IMG/VR virus record: IMGVR_UViG_3300031977_000438
Coordinates: 1 to 29,714 of that record
Source: a virus
Reading direction: 5' to 3' (one strand)
DNA: 29,714 nt
Position 1 is the first letter of the stretch, and each line of letters starts with the position of its first letter. Below the pieces are notes generated by a model. It was given only the letters and a program-made list of their open reading frames with translations, made no database searches and had not been told where the DNA came from. Below are positions 1-8,408 of this stretch, one piece after another. The translations under genes were made by a program, and so were the position numbers.

Positions 1-1
1 C

Positions 2-745
2 ATTAACCTGTCCGGCTTCAACGATGATCTTACAAGCGGGTTAGGGTTTATTAGTGATGTTGTTGATGATACTACGCCACAGCTTGGCGGCGGTCTTGAT
101 CTTAACAGTAACAATATTACTGGTACAGGTAATATCAGTATTACTGGCACAGTAACATCTGACGGGTTGGTTTTAGGCGATAGCGAAAACTTGAACATCG
201 GTGTCGGCACAGACCTTCAATTGTATCACAATGGTACAGACAGCTTCATCGAAAACAATACAGGTGAACTGAACGTTCAAGGCGACGGTATCACGCTCCG
301 TAGCGATACAGGCACCGAAACGTACATCGCTATGGACGTTAACGACGGTGTTGACTTGTACTTTGACAACAACAAAAAGTTTGAAACTATTTCAACAGGT
401 GTAACGGTAACAGGACGTGCTTTGAGTTCAGACGGAACCAACGCCATAACAACCGACTCACCAAGTGCCAATGTCATCACTTTTGATTTGACTGACAACA
501 CCAACTTCCAAGCTACCACAACAGGTGATGATGAACTTACCTTTAGCAACACTGTAGCTGGTCAATCGGGTAACATCTTCCTAACTACTGGTGGTGGAAC
601 AATCAGTGCTAACGCTATGGTAGCTATCAACGCATCAGCACTAACTAGCCTATCTACTGCTGGTGTATATCACCTAGCCTATTTTGTAAAAGCTGCAACA
701 GGCGACAATAGAGTTTTGGTTTCTGTATCGGGGGCATTAACATAA
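2..745 (+). CDS. Tail fibre protein, 3' part (5' end outside window)
   Basis: The reading frame is open from the left edge, so this is the C-terminal about 247 residues of a longer protein; the TTG at 167 is internal. The visible part has the Asn/Thr/Gly/Asp-rich beta-repeat seen in many marine phage fibres: segments like LDLNSNNITGTGNISITG, then a unit with LQLYHNGTDSFIEN, a LRSDTGTETYI strand, VDLYFDNNKKFETISTGV and TVTG. The C-terminal about 80 residues (QATTTGDDELTFSN to VLVSVSGALT) resemble the compact cap that ends such fibres. It is a likely extracellular receptor-binding or fibre-shaft component. The lectin-like tail gene follows 1 nt later, so the two are probably cotranscribed. The family-level call is firm; the exact role in the fibre is inferred. 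Confidence 0.75.
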   Translation: MNLSGFNDDLTSGLGFISDVVDDTTPQLGGGLDLNSNNITGTGNISITGTVTSDGLVLGDSENLNIGVGTDLQLYHNGTDSFIENNTGELNVQGDGITLRSDTGTETYIAMDVNDGVDLYFDNNKKFETISTGVTVTGRALSSDGTNAITTDSPSANVITFDLTDNTNFQATTTGDDELTFSNTVAGQSGNIFLTTGGGTISANAMVAINASALTSLSTAGVYHLAYFVKAATGDNRVLVSVSGALT

Positions 746-746
746 G

Positions 747-3188
747 ATGAGCATTCTTCAAGCTAATGGTGCTGGACTAGGTGGTGCTGGTGATCCCGGC
801 GGCGCACTAGGTTCATTTTACAGCACAACCATTGACCAGTCTCTGCGGTTTGAGGAAAGCGGAGCCGCAAACCTTACCTTTACCCCTTCAAACAATGGCA
901 CTGATAATAAAAAATTTACTTATTCTGTGTGGATAAAACGTGGTCAATCAAGCGCAGATGACCAACATTTAATCCAATCAAAAAACACTGGTAGCGGAAC
1001 TGGTCAAGGACACGTTGGATTTATTTTAGATACGTCAGATTCGTTAGATGTATACACTCAAAACGGTGGCGCAAATCCTACAGGCACAAGATTGTTGCGT
1101 GACCATTCTGGATGGTATCACTGTTGCTTTGTATATGATACTACAGAGGCAACAGCGTCAGACCGTGTTAAAGTTTATATAAACGGCGACAGAGATACAC
1201 TTTCGGGCAGTTTTCCGCCTTTGAACAGCGTAATGTCCAGTATGAACTACAATGGACAGGAACAATATATTGGTAAATATGTTGCTGGCTCTACCCGCTA
1301 TTTCAATGGTTATATGGCTGAAATCCATATGGTTGACGGTCAGGCATTGTCACCGACTGATTTTGCAGAAGAAGTGAATGGTATATGGGTGCCAAAGGAA
1401 TATGTGGACAATGGCGCAACCAGTCACGGTGTTAATGGTTATCACTTAGATTTTGCAGATAGCGCGAATATAGGCAACGATGTGTCTGGCAATAACAATG
1501 ACTGGACTGCAAACAACCTAGCCGCAAGCGATGTCGTGCCGGATAGCCCTACGAATGGGTTTGCTACATACAATCCCTTACCTAATTCATCAAGTTTTAG
1601 AGCTAATTTAAGTAACGGTAATTTATATAATAACCCCGGAAATAACTGCACAGGCTTTGGAACTATTGCTTTAACTACTGGTAAAAAATGGTATATGGAG
1701 GGAATTGCAACCAATGCCTATAATACAACTATGGGTATATTTGAAGTTAATGATGCTAATGCAATACAAAATAGCTTAAATACAATTTATTACAATAACA
1801 CAAGTTATAAGTCTGCATTTTATCATAGAGATGGCACGAAATATATTGATGGTGCTAATTCTTCTTATGGTGCTGCCTTTACTACAGGTGATTTAATAGG
1901 GATGGCAGTGGATTTAGAATCAGCTACAAATACTATAACTTTTTATAAAAACAATGTTTCTCAAGGTTCGTTTAATTTAGGTGCTAATGGATTAGATTAT
2001 TTATTTTGTATGTCTAGAGGTTCAAGTGGTGGGGGTTGGCATATGAACTTCGGTCAGGACGATACCTTTTCTGACAGCAAAACCAGCGGTTCAGCAGAAG
2101 CACAAGACGCAAATGGTATTGGTGATTTTTATTACACGCCACCCGCAAACCACTTAGCCCTCTGTTCAGCCAACCTGCCAGAACCAGCAATCGGGCCGAA
2201 CAGCACCACAACGAGTGACGAAAACTTTAATACGGTGCTTTACACTGGCACAGGCGTTGCACGTTCTATTACTGGCGTTGGTTTTCAGCCCGACTTTTCT
2301 TGGTTTAAAGAGCGAAGCAGCACAAGCGGTCATCTTTTATTTGATTCAGTTAGAGGGTCGGGTAAAAGCATTAATTCGGACTCGACTGCCGCTGAATTTA
2401 CGTCTGCTGTCACTTTGACATCTTTTGACAGTGACGGTTTTTCTCTTGGAACAAGCACTGGTTTAAATCAAAGCGGCGTCACAAATGTCGCTTGGAACTG
2501 GAAAGCTGGCGGCGCAGCGGTCAGCAACACTGATGGCAGTATTACGTCAAGCGTGTCGGCTGCACCCGATGCGGGTTTTTCGATAGTAGGATTTACATCA
2601 ACAGGCAACACGGAAACTGTTGGTCACGGATTATCACAGGCACCCGAACTTTACATCAGAAAATCTAGAACAAACGCTGAAAATTGGGTCAACTTCTTTA
2701 CTGTTGTTGACGGAACTTTAGACTTTATGAACTTCAACACAACTAATTCTGCATCTGGTTCTGGGGCTTCGCTGCCAACGTCTACTGTTTTTTCAATCGG
2801 GGGTGGTGAAACCAACGGTGAAACGCACGTTTGTTATTGTTTCCACAGCGTTTCCGGCTACTCAGCCGTTGGCAGCTATGTCGGCAACGGTTCCGCAGAT
2901 GGCACGTTTGTCTACACAGGGTTTAGGCCAGCGTTTTTACTTTTGAAAAAATCATCAGCGGCTGGTGACAACTGGTCAATGTATGACAACAAACGTGATA
3001 TAGATAATGTTGTTAGAGAATATTTAATACCTAATCAAAATGCGGCAGCAGCTTCTACAGACACGGTGGATTTTTTATCTAACGGTTTCAAAGTCAGAAA
3101 CGCAGGGGCTTACATAAACACTAGCGGCGCAACCTACATCTACCTCGCCTTTGCCGAAGCCCCATTCAAATACGCCAACGCACGATAG
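747..3188 (+). CDS. Large tail protein with lectin-like (LamG and SPRY-like) domains
   Basis: An 813-residue protein starting 1 nt after the upstream fibre gene. After a Gly-rich N-terminus, residues about 25-220 look like a concanavalin A/LamG-type jelly roll (SVWIKRGQSS, VKVYINGDRD, FNGYMAEIHMVDGQALSPTDF). Residues about 300-435 resemble a SPRY-type sandwich (KKWYMEGIA, IGMAVDLESATNTITFYKNN). The C-terminal half has a module common in marine phage tails (VLYTGTGVARSITGVGFQPDFSWFK, then NVAWNWKAGG, VGHGLSQAPELYIRK). Such domains bind sugars or other surface ligands, so a host-recognition adhesin is likely. There is no signal peptide or membrane segment. This is the longest coding stretch (2.4 kb) free of the AACCGAC heptamer found elsewhere, which may reflect separate acquisition. 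Confidence 0.75.
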   Translation: MSILQANGAGLGGAGDPGGALGSFYSTTIDQSLRFEESGAANLTFTPSNNGTDNKKFTYSVWIKRGQSSADDQHLIQSKNTGSGTGQGHVGFILDTSDSLDVYTQNGGANPTGTRLLRDHSGWYHCCFVYDTTEATASDRVKVYINGDRDTLSGSFPPLNSVMSSMNYNGQEQYIGKYVAGSTRYFNGYMAEIHMVDGQALSPTDFAEEVNGIWVPKEYVDNGATSHGVNGYHLDFADSANIGNDVSGNNNDWTANNLAASDVVPDSPTNGFATYNPLPNSSSFRANLSNGNLYNNPGNNCTGFGTIALTTGKKWYMEGIATNAYNTTMGIFEVNDANAIQNSLNTIYYNNTSYKSAFYHRDGTKYIDGANSSYGAAFTTGDLIGMAVDLESATNTITFYKNNVSQGSFNLGANGLDYLFCMSRGSSGGGWHMNFGQDDTFSDSKTSGSAEAQDANGIGDFYYTPPANHLALCSANLPEPAIGPNSTTTSDENFNTVLYTGTGVARSITGVGFQPDFSWFKERSSTSGHLLFDSVRGSGKSINSDSTAAEFTSAVTLTSFDSDGFSLGTSTGLNQSGVTNVAWNWKAGGAAVSNTDGSITSSVSAAPDAGFSIVGFTSTGNTETVGHGLSQAPELYIRKSRTNAENWVNFFTVVDGTLDFMNFNTTNSASGSGASLPTSTVFSIGGGETNGETHVCYCFHSVSGYSAVGSYVGNGSADGTFVYTGFRPAFLLLKKSSAAGDNWSMYDNKRDIDNVVREYLIPNQNAAAASTDTVDFLSNGFKVRNAGAYINTSGATYIYLAFAEAPFKYANAR

Positions 3189-3199
3189 GAGATAAGACG

Positions 3200-3772
3200 A
3201 TGGCATGGAAACATGGATTACAAACCTTAAAGCCGGGAAAGGCTTGGACAGACTCAGCGGGTCGGTTGCATCCAAAGGTATGGATGCGCTACTCTGCCGA
3301 AACAAAGACACGTTACAATATCGTGTGGGAAGAGCCACCTGCAAGCGAAGCACCCTTCGACAACCGCTTCTACTGGGGTCGCCAAGCAGATGGCACCTTA
3401 ATACCACGTTCCCTCACTGACATCAACGAAGTCGATGAAAACGGTGATCCCCTTTTGGATTCGGATGGAAACCAAATGGTTACGCTTGGCCTCAAGTCGA
3501 TTCACAAAGCACGGACAAAAGAACAGGCAGGTTCACTGCTTGCCCCCACTGATTGGCACGTTGTCAAGGCGACAGAAGTAGCGGCTTACTCAGTCCCTGC
3601 AAATATCAGTCAATACCGCACCGATGTCCGCGCTGCAAGCAACACAATCGAAACTGCAATCGATGGGGCAGCAGACTTGGATGCTTTCATTGCCCTGTTC
3701 GATACCCCTGTAGATGCAGATGATAATCAGACGGGTAACGCACCAATCAGTGACTGGCCTGATGCAATCTAA
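3200..3772 (+). CDS. Tail-fibre-associated protein
   Basis: 190 residues, preceded by a good ribosome site (AGGAG, 9 nt from the ATG). The N-terminal half is aromatic and charged (MAWKHGLQTLKPGKAW, WMRYSAETKTRYNIVWEE). The C-terminal half holds a helix with the pattern VPANISQYRTDVRAASNTIE followed by LDAFIALFDTP, resembling the end of phage tail-fibre assembly or DUF4376-like proteins encoded just after fibre genes. Its position downstream of two fibre genes supports a fibre assembly or accessory role. The stop overlaps the next start by one base (TAATG), indicating coupled translation. No catalytic motif is visible, so the function is inferred from position and this weak resemblance. Confidence 0.55.
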   Translation: MAWKHGLQTLKPGKAWTDSAGRLHPKVWMRYSAETKTRYNIVWEEPPASEAPFDNRFYWGRQADGTLIPRSLTDINEVDENGDPLLDSDGNQMVTLGLKSIHKARTKEQAGSLLAPTDWHVVKATEVAAYSVPANISQYRTDVRAASNTIETAIDGAADLDAFIALFDTPVDADDNQTGNAPISDWPDAI

Positions 3773-3996
3773 TGGAGATGACCAGTCTCATAGATACGCT
3801 TATTGGCTTGGTTGTAGCAGGACTTGCTTGGTTCTTATCTGAACAAACCAAAGAAACTAAGCGTTTGAACATCCTTCTTAACAAGACACGCGAAGAATAT
3901 GCGACTCGCATGGAACTGCGCGACGACATGAGTAAGGTTATGGACGCTTTGCACCGGGTCGAGGATAAGCTAGATAAAGTATTGAGTAGGGATTAA
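3772..3996 (+). CDS. Small membrane/coiled-coil protein
   Basis: 74 residues. One hydrophobic segment (about residues 6-23, LIDTLIGLVVAGLAWFLS) is followed by a charged, probably coiled-coil helix (KETKRLNILLNKTREEY to VEDKLDKVLSRD). The start is translationally coupled to the upstream gene (TAATG); a second ATG lies two codons later. A short N-terminal membrane anchor plus coiled coil is the shape of spanin-like or holin-associated phage proteins, and genes after the fibre genes often serve lysis. No endolysin is visible in this window, so a lysis role is only a possibility. It could also be a virion component. Confidence 0.6.
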   Translation: MEMTSLIDTLIGLVVAGLAWFLSEQTKETKRLNILLNKTREEYATRMELRDDMSKVMDALHRVEDKLDKVLSRD

Positions 3997-3998
3997 GT

Positions 3999-5336
3999 AT
4001 GGCAACAATTACCACAGACCAACAGTTACAACAGGAAGTGGGTGCCCTTGCAGGTGCAGGTGTTCCTGCTATGGTTCCGGCTCAACAGACCGTACAAACG
4101 GGCGAACTACAGACTACTGCTGGCACACAGTTGCAACCGACGGGTCAACAAGCCGCTACTGCAACCGCCAGCCAAACAGGCTTACAAGCCCCTCTCCCTA
4201 CTCCTTCTGGACAAAACATCGGGCAAATTGCCAATACATCTCTTGCACAAGTTACGCCACAGATTGGTACGATGCAAGCAGCCCAGATTACACAGCCTGT
4301 ACAAGTTGATATGACTGGCGTACAAGGCGGTCCATCTGCAGGGGCTATCGGTACTGCCGCAACGCAACAGCTAGATCCGCAAGCTACCACTCAGTATCAG
4401 CTTGGTCAATTGATGAACAGCATCCAGCAAGGCCAGCCGATGCCCCCGTGGGCGGCTCCTGCAGTTCGTAAGATTGGCGGCATCATGCAAGCACGTGGCT
4501 TGGGTGGCTCTAGTATGGCTGCAGCGGCTATGACACAGGCTGTGCTAGAGTCTGGTATCACGATTGCAGCCGACGACGCAAAGAAATACGCAACTATCCA
4601 GCTTGCCAACTTGAACAACGAACAGCAGATGGCTCTTTCCAACGCCGCAACTTTTGCCGCAATGGATAAGCAAAATTTGAATGCTCGTTTGACTGCTGCC
4701 GTAACCAACGCACAGTCCCTGCTTGCCACCGAAACAAAGAACCTCGACGCACAGCAGCAAGCCAACACCCTTTCATACAACGCCTTGACTCAAGGTATCT
4801 TCAAGGATGCGGCAGAAGAAAACGCCCGTCAGCAGTTCAACGCAAAGAATGAATTACAGGTAGAGCAGTTCTTTTCTGAGTTAGGCTCACAGGTTGAAAC
4901 AGCCAATGCAAACCGTATGGCTGCAATGGAACAGTTTAACGCTGGCGAAGAAAACGCAATGAACCAGTTCAACTCTGCAATGGCGGATAACCGACAGAAG
5001 TTCAACGCCAACATGCAGTTTGCTGTGGATCAATCGAACACACAGTGGCGCAGACAAGTCAACACGGCTAACACTGCTGCCCAGAACGAAGCAAACCGAC
5101 AAAACGTACAAAACGCCTTTAACGCATCACAAAACGCACTAAATAATCTGTGGCAACAATACAGGGATAACGCAGCTTGGAATTTCCAAAAGGGTGAATC
5201 GCAGCTTCAGCGACAGCACGAAGTCGGTATCATGGCTATGGAATTTGCCAATAGCGAGAAGCTATATGATAAGCAGCAAAAGGATAACTTGGCTGCGGGT
5301 ATTGGTAACTGGATTGCTGCTTGGATTGCAAGTTAG
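3999..5336 (+). CDS. Virion protein with Gln/Asn/Phe repeat helices
   Basis: 445 residues with a clear ribosome site (AGTAGGGA). Residues 1-140 are Gln/Thr/Ala/Pro-rich and probably disordered. Residues about 145-190 form an Ala/Gly-rich segment (PPWAAPAVRKIGGIMQARG, SSMAAAAMTQAVLE). From about residue 190 the protein is a long Ala/Asn/Gln helix with recurring F-N-A units (QFNAKN near 278, QFNAGE near 311, QFNSAM near 322, KFNANM near 333, AFNASQ near 370), indicating an internally duplicated rod. The C-terminus is Trp/Ala-rich (IGNWIAAWIAS). No enzyme motif is present. The context, a run of virion genes in one direction, supports a structural or DNA-ejection protein. Confidence 0.65.
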   Translation: MATITTDQQLQQEVGALAGAGVPAMVPAQQTVQTGELQTTAGTQLQPTGQQAATATASQTGLQAPLPTPSGQNIGQIANTSLAQVTPQIGTMQAAQITQPVQVDMTGVQGGPSAGAIGTAATQQLDPQATTQYQLGQLMNSIQQGQPMPPWAAPAVRKIGGIMQARGLGGSSMAAAAMTQAVLESGITIAADDAKKYATIQLANLNNEQQMALSNAATFAAMDKQNLNARLTAAVTNAQSLLATETKNLDAQQQANTLSYNALTQGIFKDAAEENARQQFNAKNELQVEQFFSELGSQVETANANRMAAMEQFNAGEENAMNQFNSAMADNRQKFNANMQFAVDQSNTQWRRQVNTANTAAQNEANRQNVQNAFNASQNALNNLWQQYRDNAAWNFQKGESQLQRQHEVGIMAMEFANSEKLYDKQQKDNLAAGIGNWIAAWIAS

Positions 5337-5347
5337 GGAAATAAGAT

Positions 5348-5839
5348 ATGAATTGGTCTAGTTTAGGTAACATTGCTACTACGGCATTTGAATTTGGTAA
5401 AGATTTGTTGTTTGGTAATCCTGCTACCTACTTTCCTTCAGGAAAACCGGGAAGTCAGGCAACTAAGGGTTTGATTGGATCTGGCGGACAAGCAAACTTG
5501 AGCGGCTTTATAAAAAAGGGCGCACAGATGTACTTGAAGGGCACAGGTGCTGGGGACGAAGGGGGATACTTCCAAGCCCCTGACATCAATATAAGAGAAC
5601 GTCCCCGCTCTGTAGAAGAGTTGACTCGTGGTCAAGCTGTCGGTCAAGTTCAACTCAGCGACATTCAACGCACCTTATATTCTATGCCGGAAGTACAACG
5701 GGCTGCACAGATGTTACAATCATCTAACAATAGTCACATTGCAAACCTTCGTGCCGCAACAGGCGTAGAACAAACAATTCGTCAGGGACGCAAGACACTT
5801 GCTACTGAAACGCCCGAACTACGGGAGATAGATGTATAA
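5348..5839 (+). CDS. Hypothetical virion-cluster protein
   Basis: 163 residues, starting 11 nt after the repeat-rod gene with AGGGAAATAAG as ribosome site. The N-terminus is aromatic and hydrophobic (MNWSSLGNIATTAFEFGKDLLFGN), followed by a Gly/Ser-rich linker and a charged helical C-terminal half (ERPRSVEELTRGQAVGQVQL, MPEVQRAAQMLQSS). I do not recognise the family. Its stop shares a base with the next start (TAATG), and it lies inside the virion gene run, so a minor structural role is the best inference. Confidence 0.55.
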   Translation: MNWSSLGNIATTAFEFGKDLLFGNPATYFPSGKPGSQATKGLIGSGGQANLSGFIKKGAQMYLKGTGAGDEGGYFQAPDINIRERPRSVEELTRGQAVGQVQLSDIQRTLYSMPEVQRAAQMLQSSNNSHIANLRAATGVEQTIRQGRKTLATETPELREIDV

Positions 5840-6402
5840 TGAAAATAGATCCGTCGAAAGCCCCTCGTGGTAGCATAGAGGCAAAAGACCCGTTTGCAAT
5901 GGCACCACCGGGATACGGCCTAACATCTGACAATCAACAGTGGCCGTGGGGACAACCCCCACAAATTGTAGATCCACAGGAAGCTTTACAATCTGCAATA
6001 ACCAAACTAAACCGCAAAAAGAACAAGCGTGAACTGATGAAGCTGTTGATTGTCGGCGCGTCGGTTGAGGTGCTTGTCGAAGGATACATCTTTCAGGCGT
6101 TTTCTCAAGGCGAGTTCACGCCGGATGTCGGTTTGTTGATCAAGGGGCCGCTTGCAATGGTTATTGCTGGTATGGCTGAAGATGAAGGTATTCCGTACCG
6201 TTTCTTTGAAAACGACAACGAACTTGAAAAAGATGAGATGGATGACGCAACCTTCTTCCGTATGATGAAGCAAAACAATCCGGGTATGTTCTCTGTTATC
6301 CGTGAAAAAATTAACGAAGACATTCGTAGTGGCTACATTCCAGAAGAGCCACAAGAAGAAAACTTTATGAACATGAAACCGACTATGGAAGAGGCGGAGT
6401 AA
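5839..6402 (+). CDS. Hypothetical virion-cluster protein, acidic C-terminus
   Basis: 187 residues, coupled to the preceding gene through TAATG. A Pro/Gly/Trp-rich N-terminus (FAMAPPGYGLTSDNQQWPWG) is followed by a basic stretch (KLNRKKNKRELMKLLIVGAS), a moderately hydrophobic centre (VEVLVEGYIFQAF, LLIKGPLAMVIAGMA) and a strongly acidic C-terminal third (DNELEKDEMDDATFF, PEEPQEENF). The centre might be a buried or membrane-active helix. No catalytic motif is seen. It is probably a virion or ejection component on context alone. Confidence 0.55.
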   Translation: MKIDPSKAPRGSIEAKDPFAMAPPGYGLTSDNQQWPWGQPPQIVDPQEALQSAITKLNRKKNKRELMKLLIVGASVEVLVEGYIFQAFSQGEFTPDVGLLIKGPLAMVIAGMAEDEGIPYRFFENDNELEKDEMDDATFFRMMKQNNPGMFSVIREKINEDIRSGYIPEEPQEENFMNMKPTMEEAE

Positions 6403-6405
6403 GCT

Positions 6406-8403
6406 ATGGGTATTGGCGCAGCGTTTGCTACTGGCCTTGTAAAAGGCTTCACACAGAACATCCAAGAAGAAAAGGCACGTCGGTTAGCCGAACAGCAGAA
6501 GATTGACGCATTCGAACAAACTGCTCTCCAGTCGGTTTTGACGGGCAAGGCAACCAAGTCGGGTTATGCTTCAGTGTCCAAGCTTATTAAATCTGCCCAA
6601 CAGCAGATTGATGAGCGTCCCAATATCGACATCTTTGGTCGTGCAACCGACGCGATTGATATTGACTTTGCAAGCTTGCAGAGTACCTTAGAAAGTGCTG
6701 GTGATTATGGCACGACTTTTGGTACGGGGGCTAATCAAATAGGGTTTCAAGTTGATATCTCAAAAGGTATCGATGCAAAGCTAGGCCGCAGCTATTTATC
6801 TGAAATTGCAGGTTTTGCAAATTCGACAGGCTTCGATAAAAAATTAGATGCATTATCTGATCAGGAATTCAATAGTCTCTATGCAAGCATGAGCGGAGCA
6901 CGAGGGGCTTTAGTACAAGCCTCTAAGACAGGAAAAGACCCGTCCTTGTACGAAAGCATAGATGTTATGGGAACCGAAAAAAGTGATATGTTTCGCGGTC
7001 TGTCCAAAATAGATGAATACTACAATAAGCGTTATGGCGGTCAATCTGCAACAGGTACGATACCACCAAACAAGATAAGCACCGTAACTTCATCTATTGC
7101 AGCTTTGCATCAACAAAAAACAGGCAGAGTTCCAGATTCAGTTGGTATAGTTACGGGACAAAACGGAAACGTTCAATACCCTGTATTGGAATTTACGGAT
7201 CAAGCTTCAAAGGAGCAGCTACAGCTCATTTCAAGAAACTTCGGCGTAGAACCTTTAGATTTGCTTGCGTATTGGCAGACAGATTTCATGCGTATTCCCG
7301 GAATTAATTCACAGGATCAAGTCGATATTTTAGAAGGCTCTGTGTATTTGGGAACATCCGTAAAGTTTATCGACGGGTTAGACCCTGATAAAGATCTTAG
7401 AATGCTCAATCAGGAATCTATAGATTATATGGTAAAACAAGCGGACGCTGCTTTGTTGAAAACAGGCTATACGGGAACAAACCGACTTGAAGCTCTTTCG
7501 TATATGCTTGCGCCTTATATGGAAGGGCCAAAAGGGCCAAGCAAACCTCGCACGTACGGAACAACTAGAACAGTAAAATCAGACTCTGTTCAAAGGTACA
7601 TCTTAAAACGTGTATACGGAGAAGACAAAGCTGATCAAGTTAGCTTCAAAGATTTTCGTGATGGTCAAACAGCTTTAGAAAGCACCTACACAAGAATAGG
7701 CGAACTTGAAACGGAAATAAAGGGCTTAGATGCCCCTGCTGCGTACGACGCATTCAAAGGAAAGCTGTCTGCAATATTTGATCCAGAACAAGGTATATTC
7801 GGTGGTGTCCTTAAAGATTTAGGTATCACTGTCGGTCGTGCTGGGGAATTAAACTTAAATGATAACGAAAATTTGACAGTAGAATATAACGCTGAACTTA
7901 ATAGGCGTATAGAAGAAGCAGGTAAGTCTGGCGTACAGTTTGCACAATTAGAAGCTATGCGTATCTCTCTTGCCTTTGAAATGGCACGTGCAGCAGATCC
8001 ATCAGGCAGATTGTCAAACCAAGATATCGAACAACAGCTTAAAAAGTTAGGTACAAACTGGCAAAATGTAGATCAGGCTATTGCCGCCATACAAGTTGCA
8101 AAGAAAGAATTTAAGATTAAGTCTGAACAGTACAAGATTTTTGTTCGATTAGGGGAATCTCAAAGAGAAGCAACAGAACGCGACTACAAGATTATTGATG
8201 CTACTATTTCAGCCGACTATCTTCTGCGTAATAAAGGTGTCAAACACACCACAGGAACTGCTTCAGATAAAACGCAGGTTGACACCAGCAATATCGTAAG
8301 GCTACCAAACGGCAATCTAGTGGATCAATCTACAGGATTACCAGCGACACAGGATCAGGTAACAGCCTTTGAAGCAACTCAAACAACAGAGCAGGGAATA
8401 TAA
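6406..8403 (+). CDS. Internal virion-like protein (665 residues)
   Basis: The ribosome site GGCGGAG lies 7 nt before the ATG, and the gene starts 3 nt after its neighbour. The N-terminus is Gly/Ala-rich and then helical and charged (MGIGAAFATGLVKGFTQNIQ, EEKARRLAEQQKIDAFEQ). The remainder is mixed alpha/beta without recognisable enzyme motifs and ends in a Thr/Gln-rich tail. Size, position and adjacency to a 1586-residue partner resemble the internal-core protein pairs of podoviruses (the T7 gp15/gp16 arrangement). That analogy rests on gene order and length; no sequence match to T7 is claimed. Confidence 0.6.
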   Translation: MGIGAAFATGLVKGFTQNIQEEKARRLAEQQKIDAFEQTALQSVLTGKATKSGYASVSKLIKSAQQQIDERPNIDIFGRATDAIDIDFASLQSTLESAGDYGTTFGTGANQIGFQVDISKGIDAKLGRSYLSEIAGFANSTGFDKKLDALSDQEFNSLYASMSGARGALVQASKTGKDPSLYESIDVMGTEKSDMFRGLSKIDEYYNKRYGGQSATGTIPPNKISTVTSSIAALHQQKTGRVPDSVGIVTGQNGNVQYPVLEFTDQASKEQLQLISRNFGVEPLDLLAYWQTDFMRIPGINSQDQVDILEGSVYLGTSVKFIDGLDPDKDLRMLNQESIDYMVKQADAALLKTGYTGTNRLEALSYMLAPYMEGPKGPSKPRTYGTTRTVKSDSVQRYILKRVYGEDKADQVSFKDFRDGQTALESTYTRIGELETEIKGLDAPAAYDAFKGKLSAIFDPEQGIFGGVLKDLGITVGRAGELNLNDNENLTVEYNAELNRRIEEAGKSGVQFAQLEAMRISLAFEMARAADPSGRLSNQDIEQQLKKLGTNWQNVDQAIAAIQVAKKEFKIKSEQYKIFVRLGESQREATERDYKIIDATISADYLLRNKGVKHTTGTASDKTQVDTSNIVRLPNGNLVDQSTGLPATQDQVTAFEATQTTEQGI

Positions 8404-8408
8404 ACGTA

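Noticed and set aside
277-552. Minus-strand frame opposite the tail fibre gene
   Set aside because: It is antisense to a clear fibre repeat, lacks a ribosome site and has no recognisable content.
6007-6465. 152-residue minus-strand frame across the 187-residue virion gene
   Set aside because: Antisense to two well-placed plus-strand genes with ribosome sites and coupled starts.
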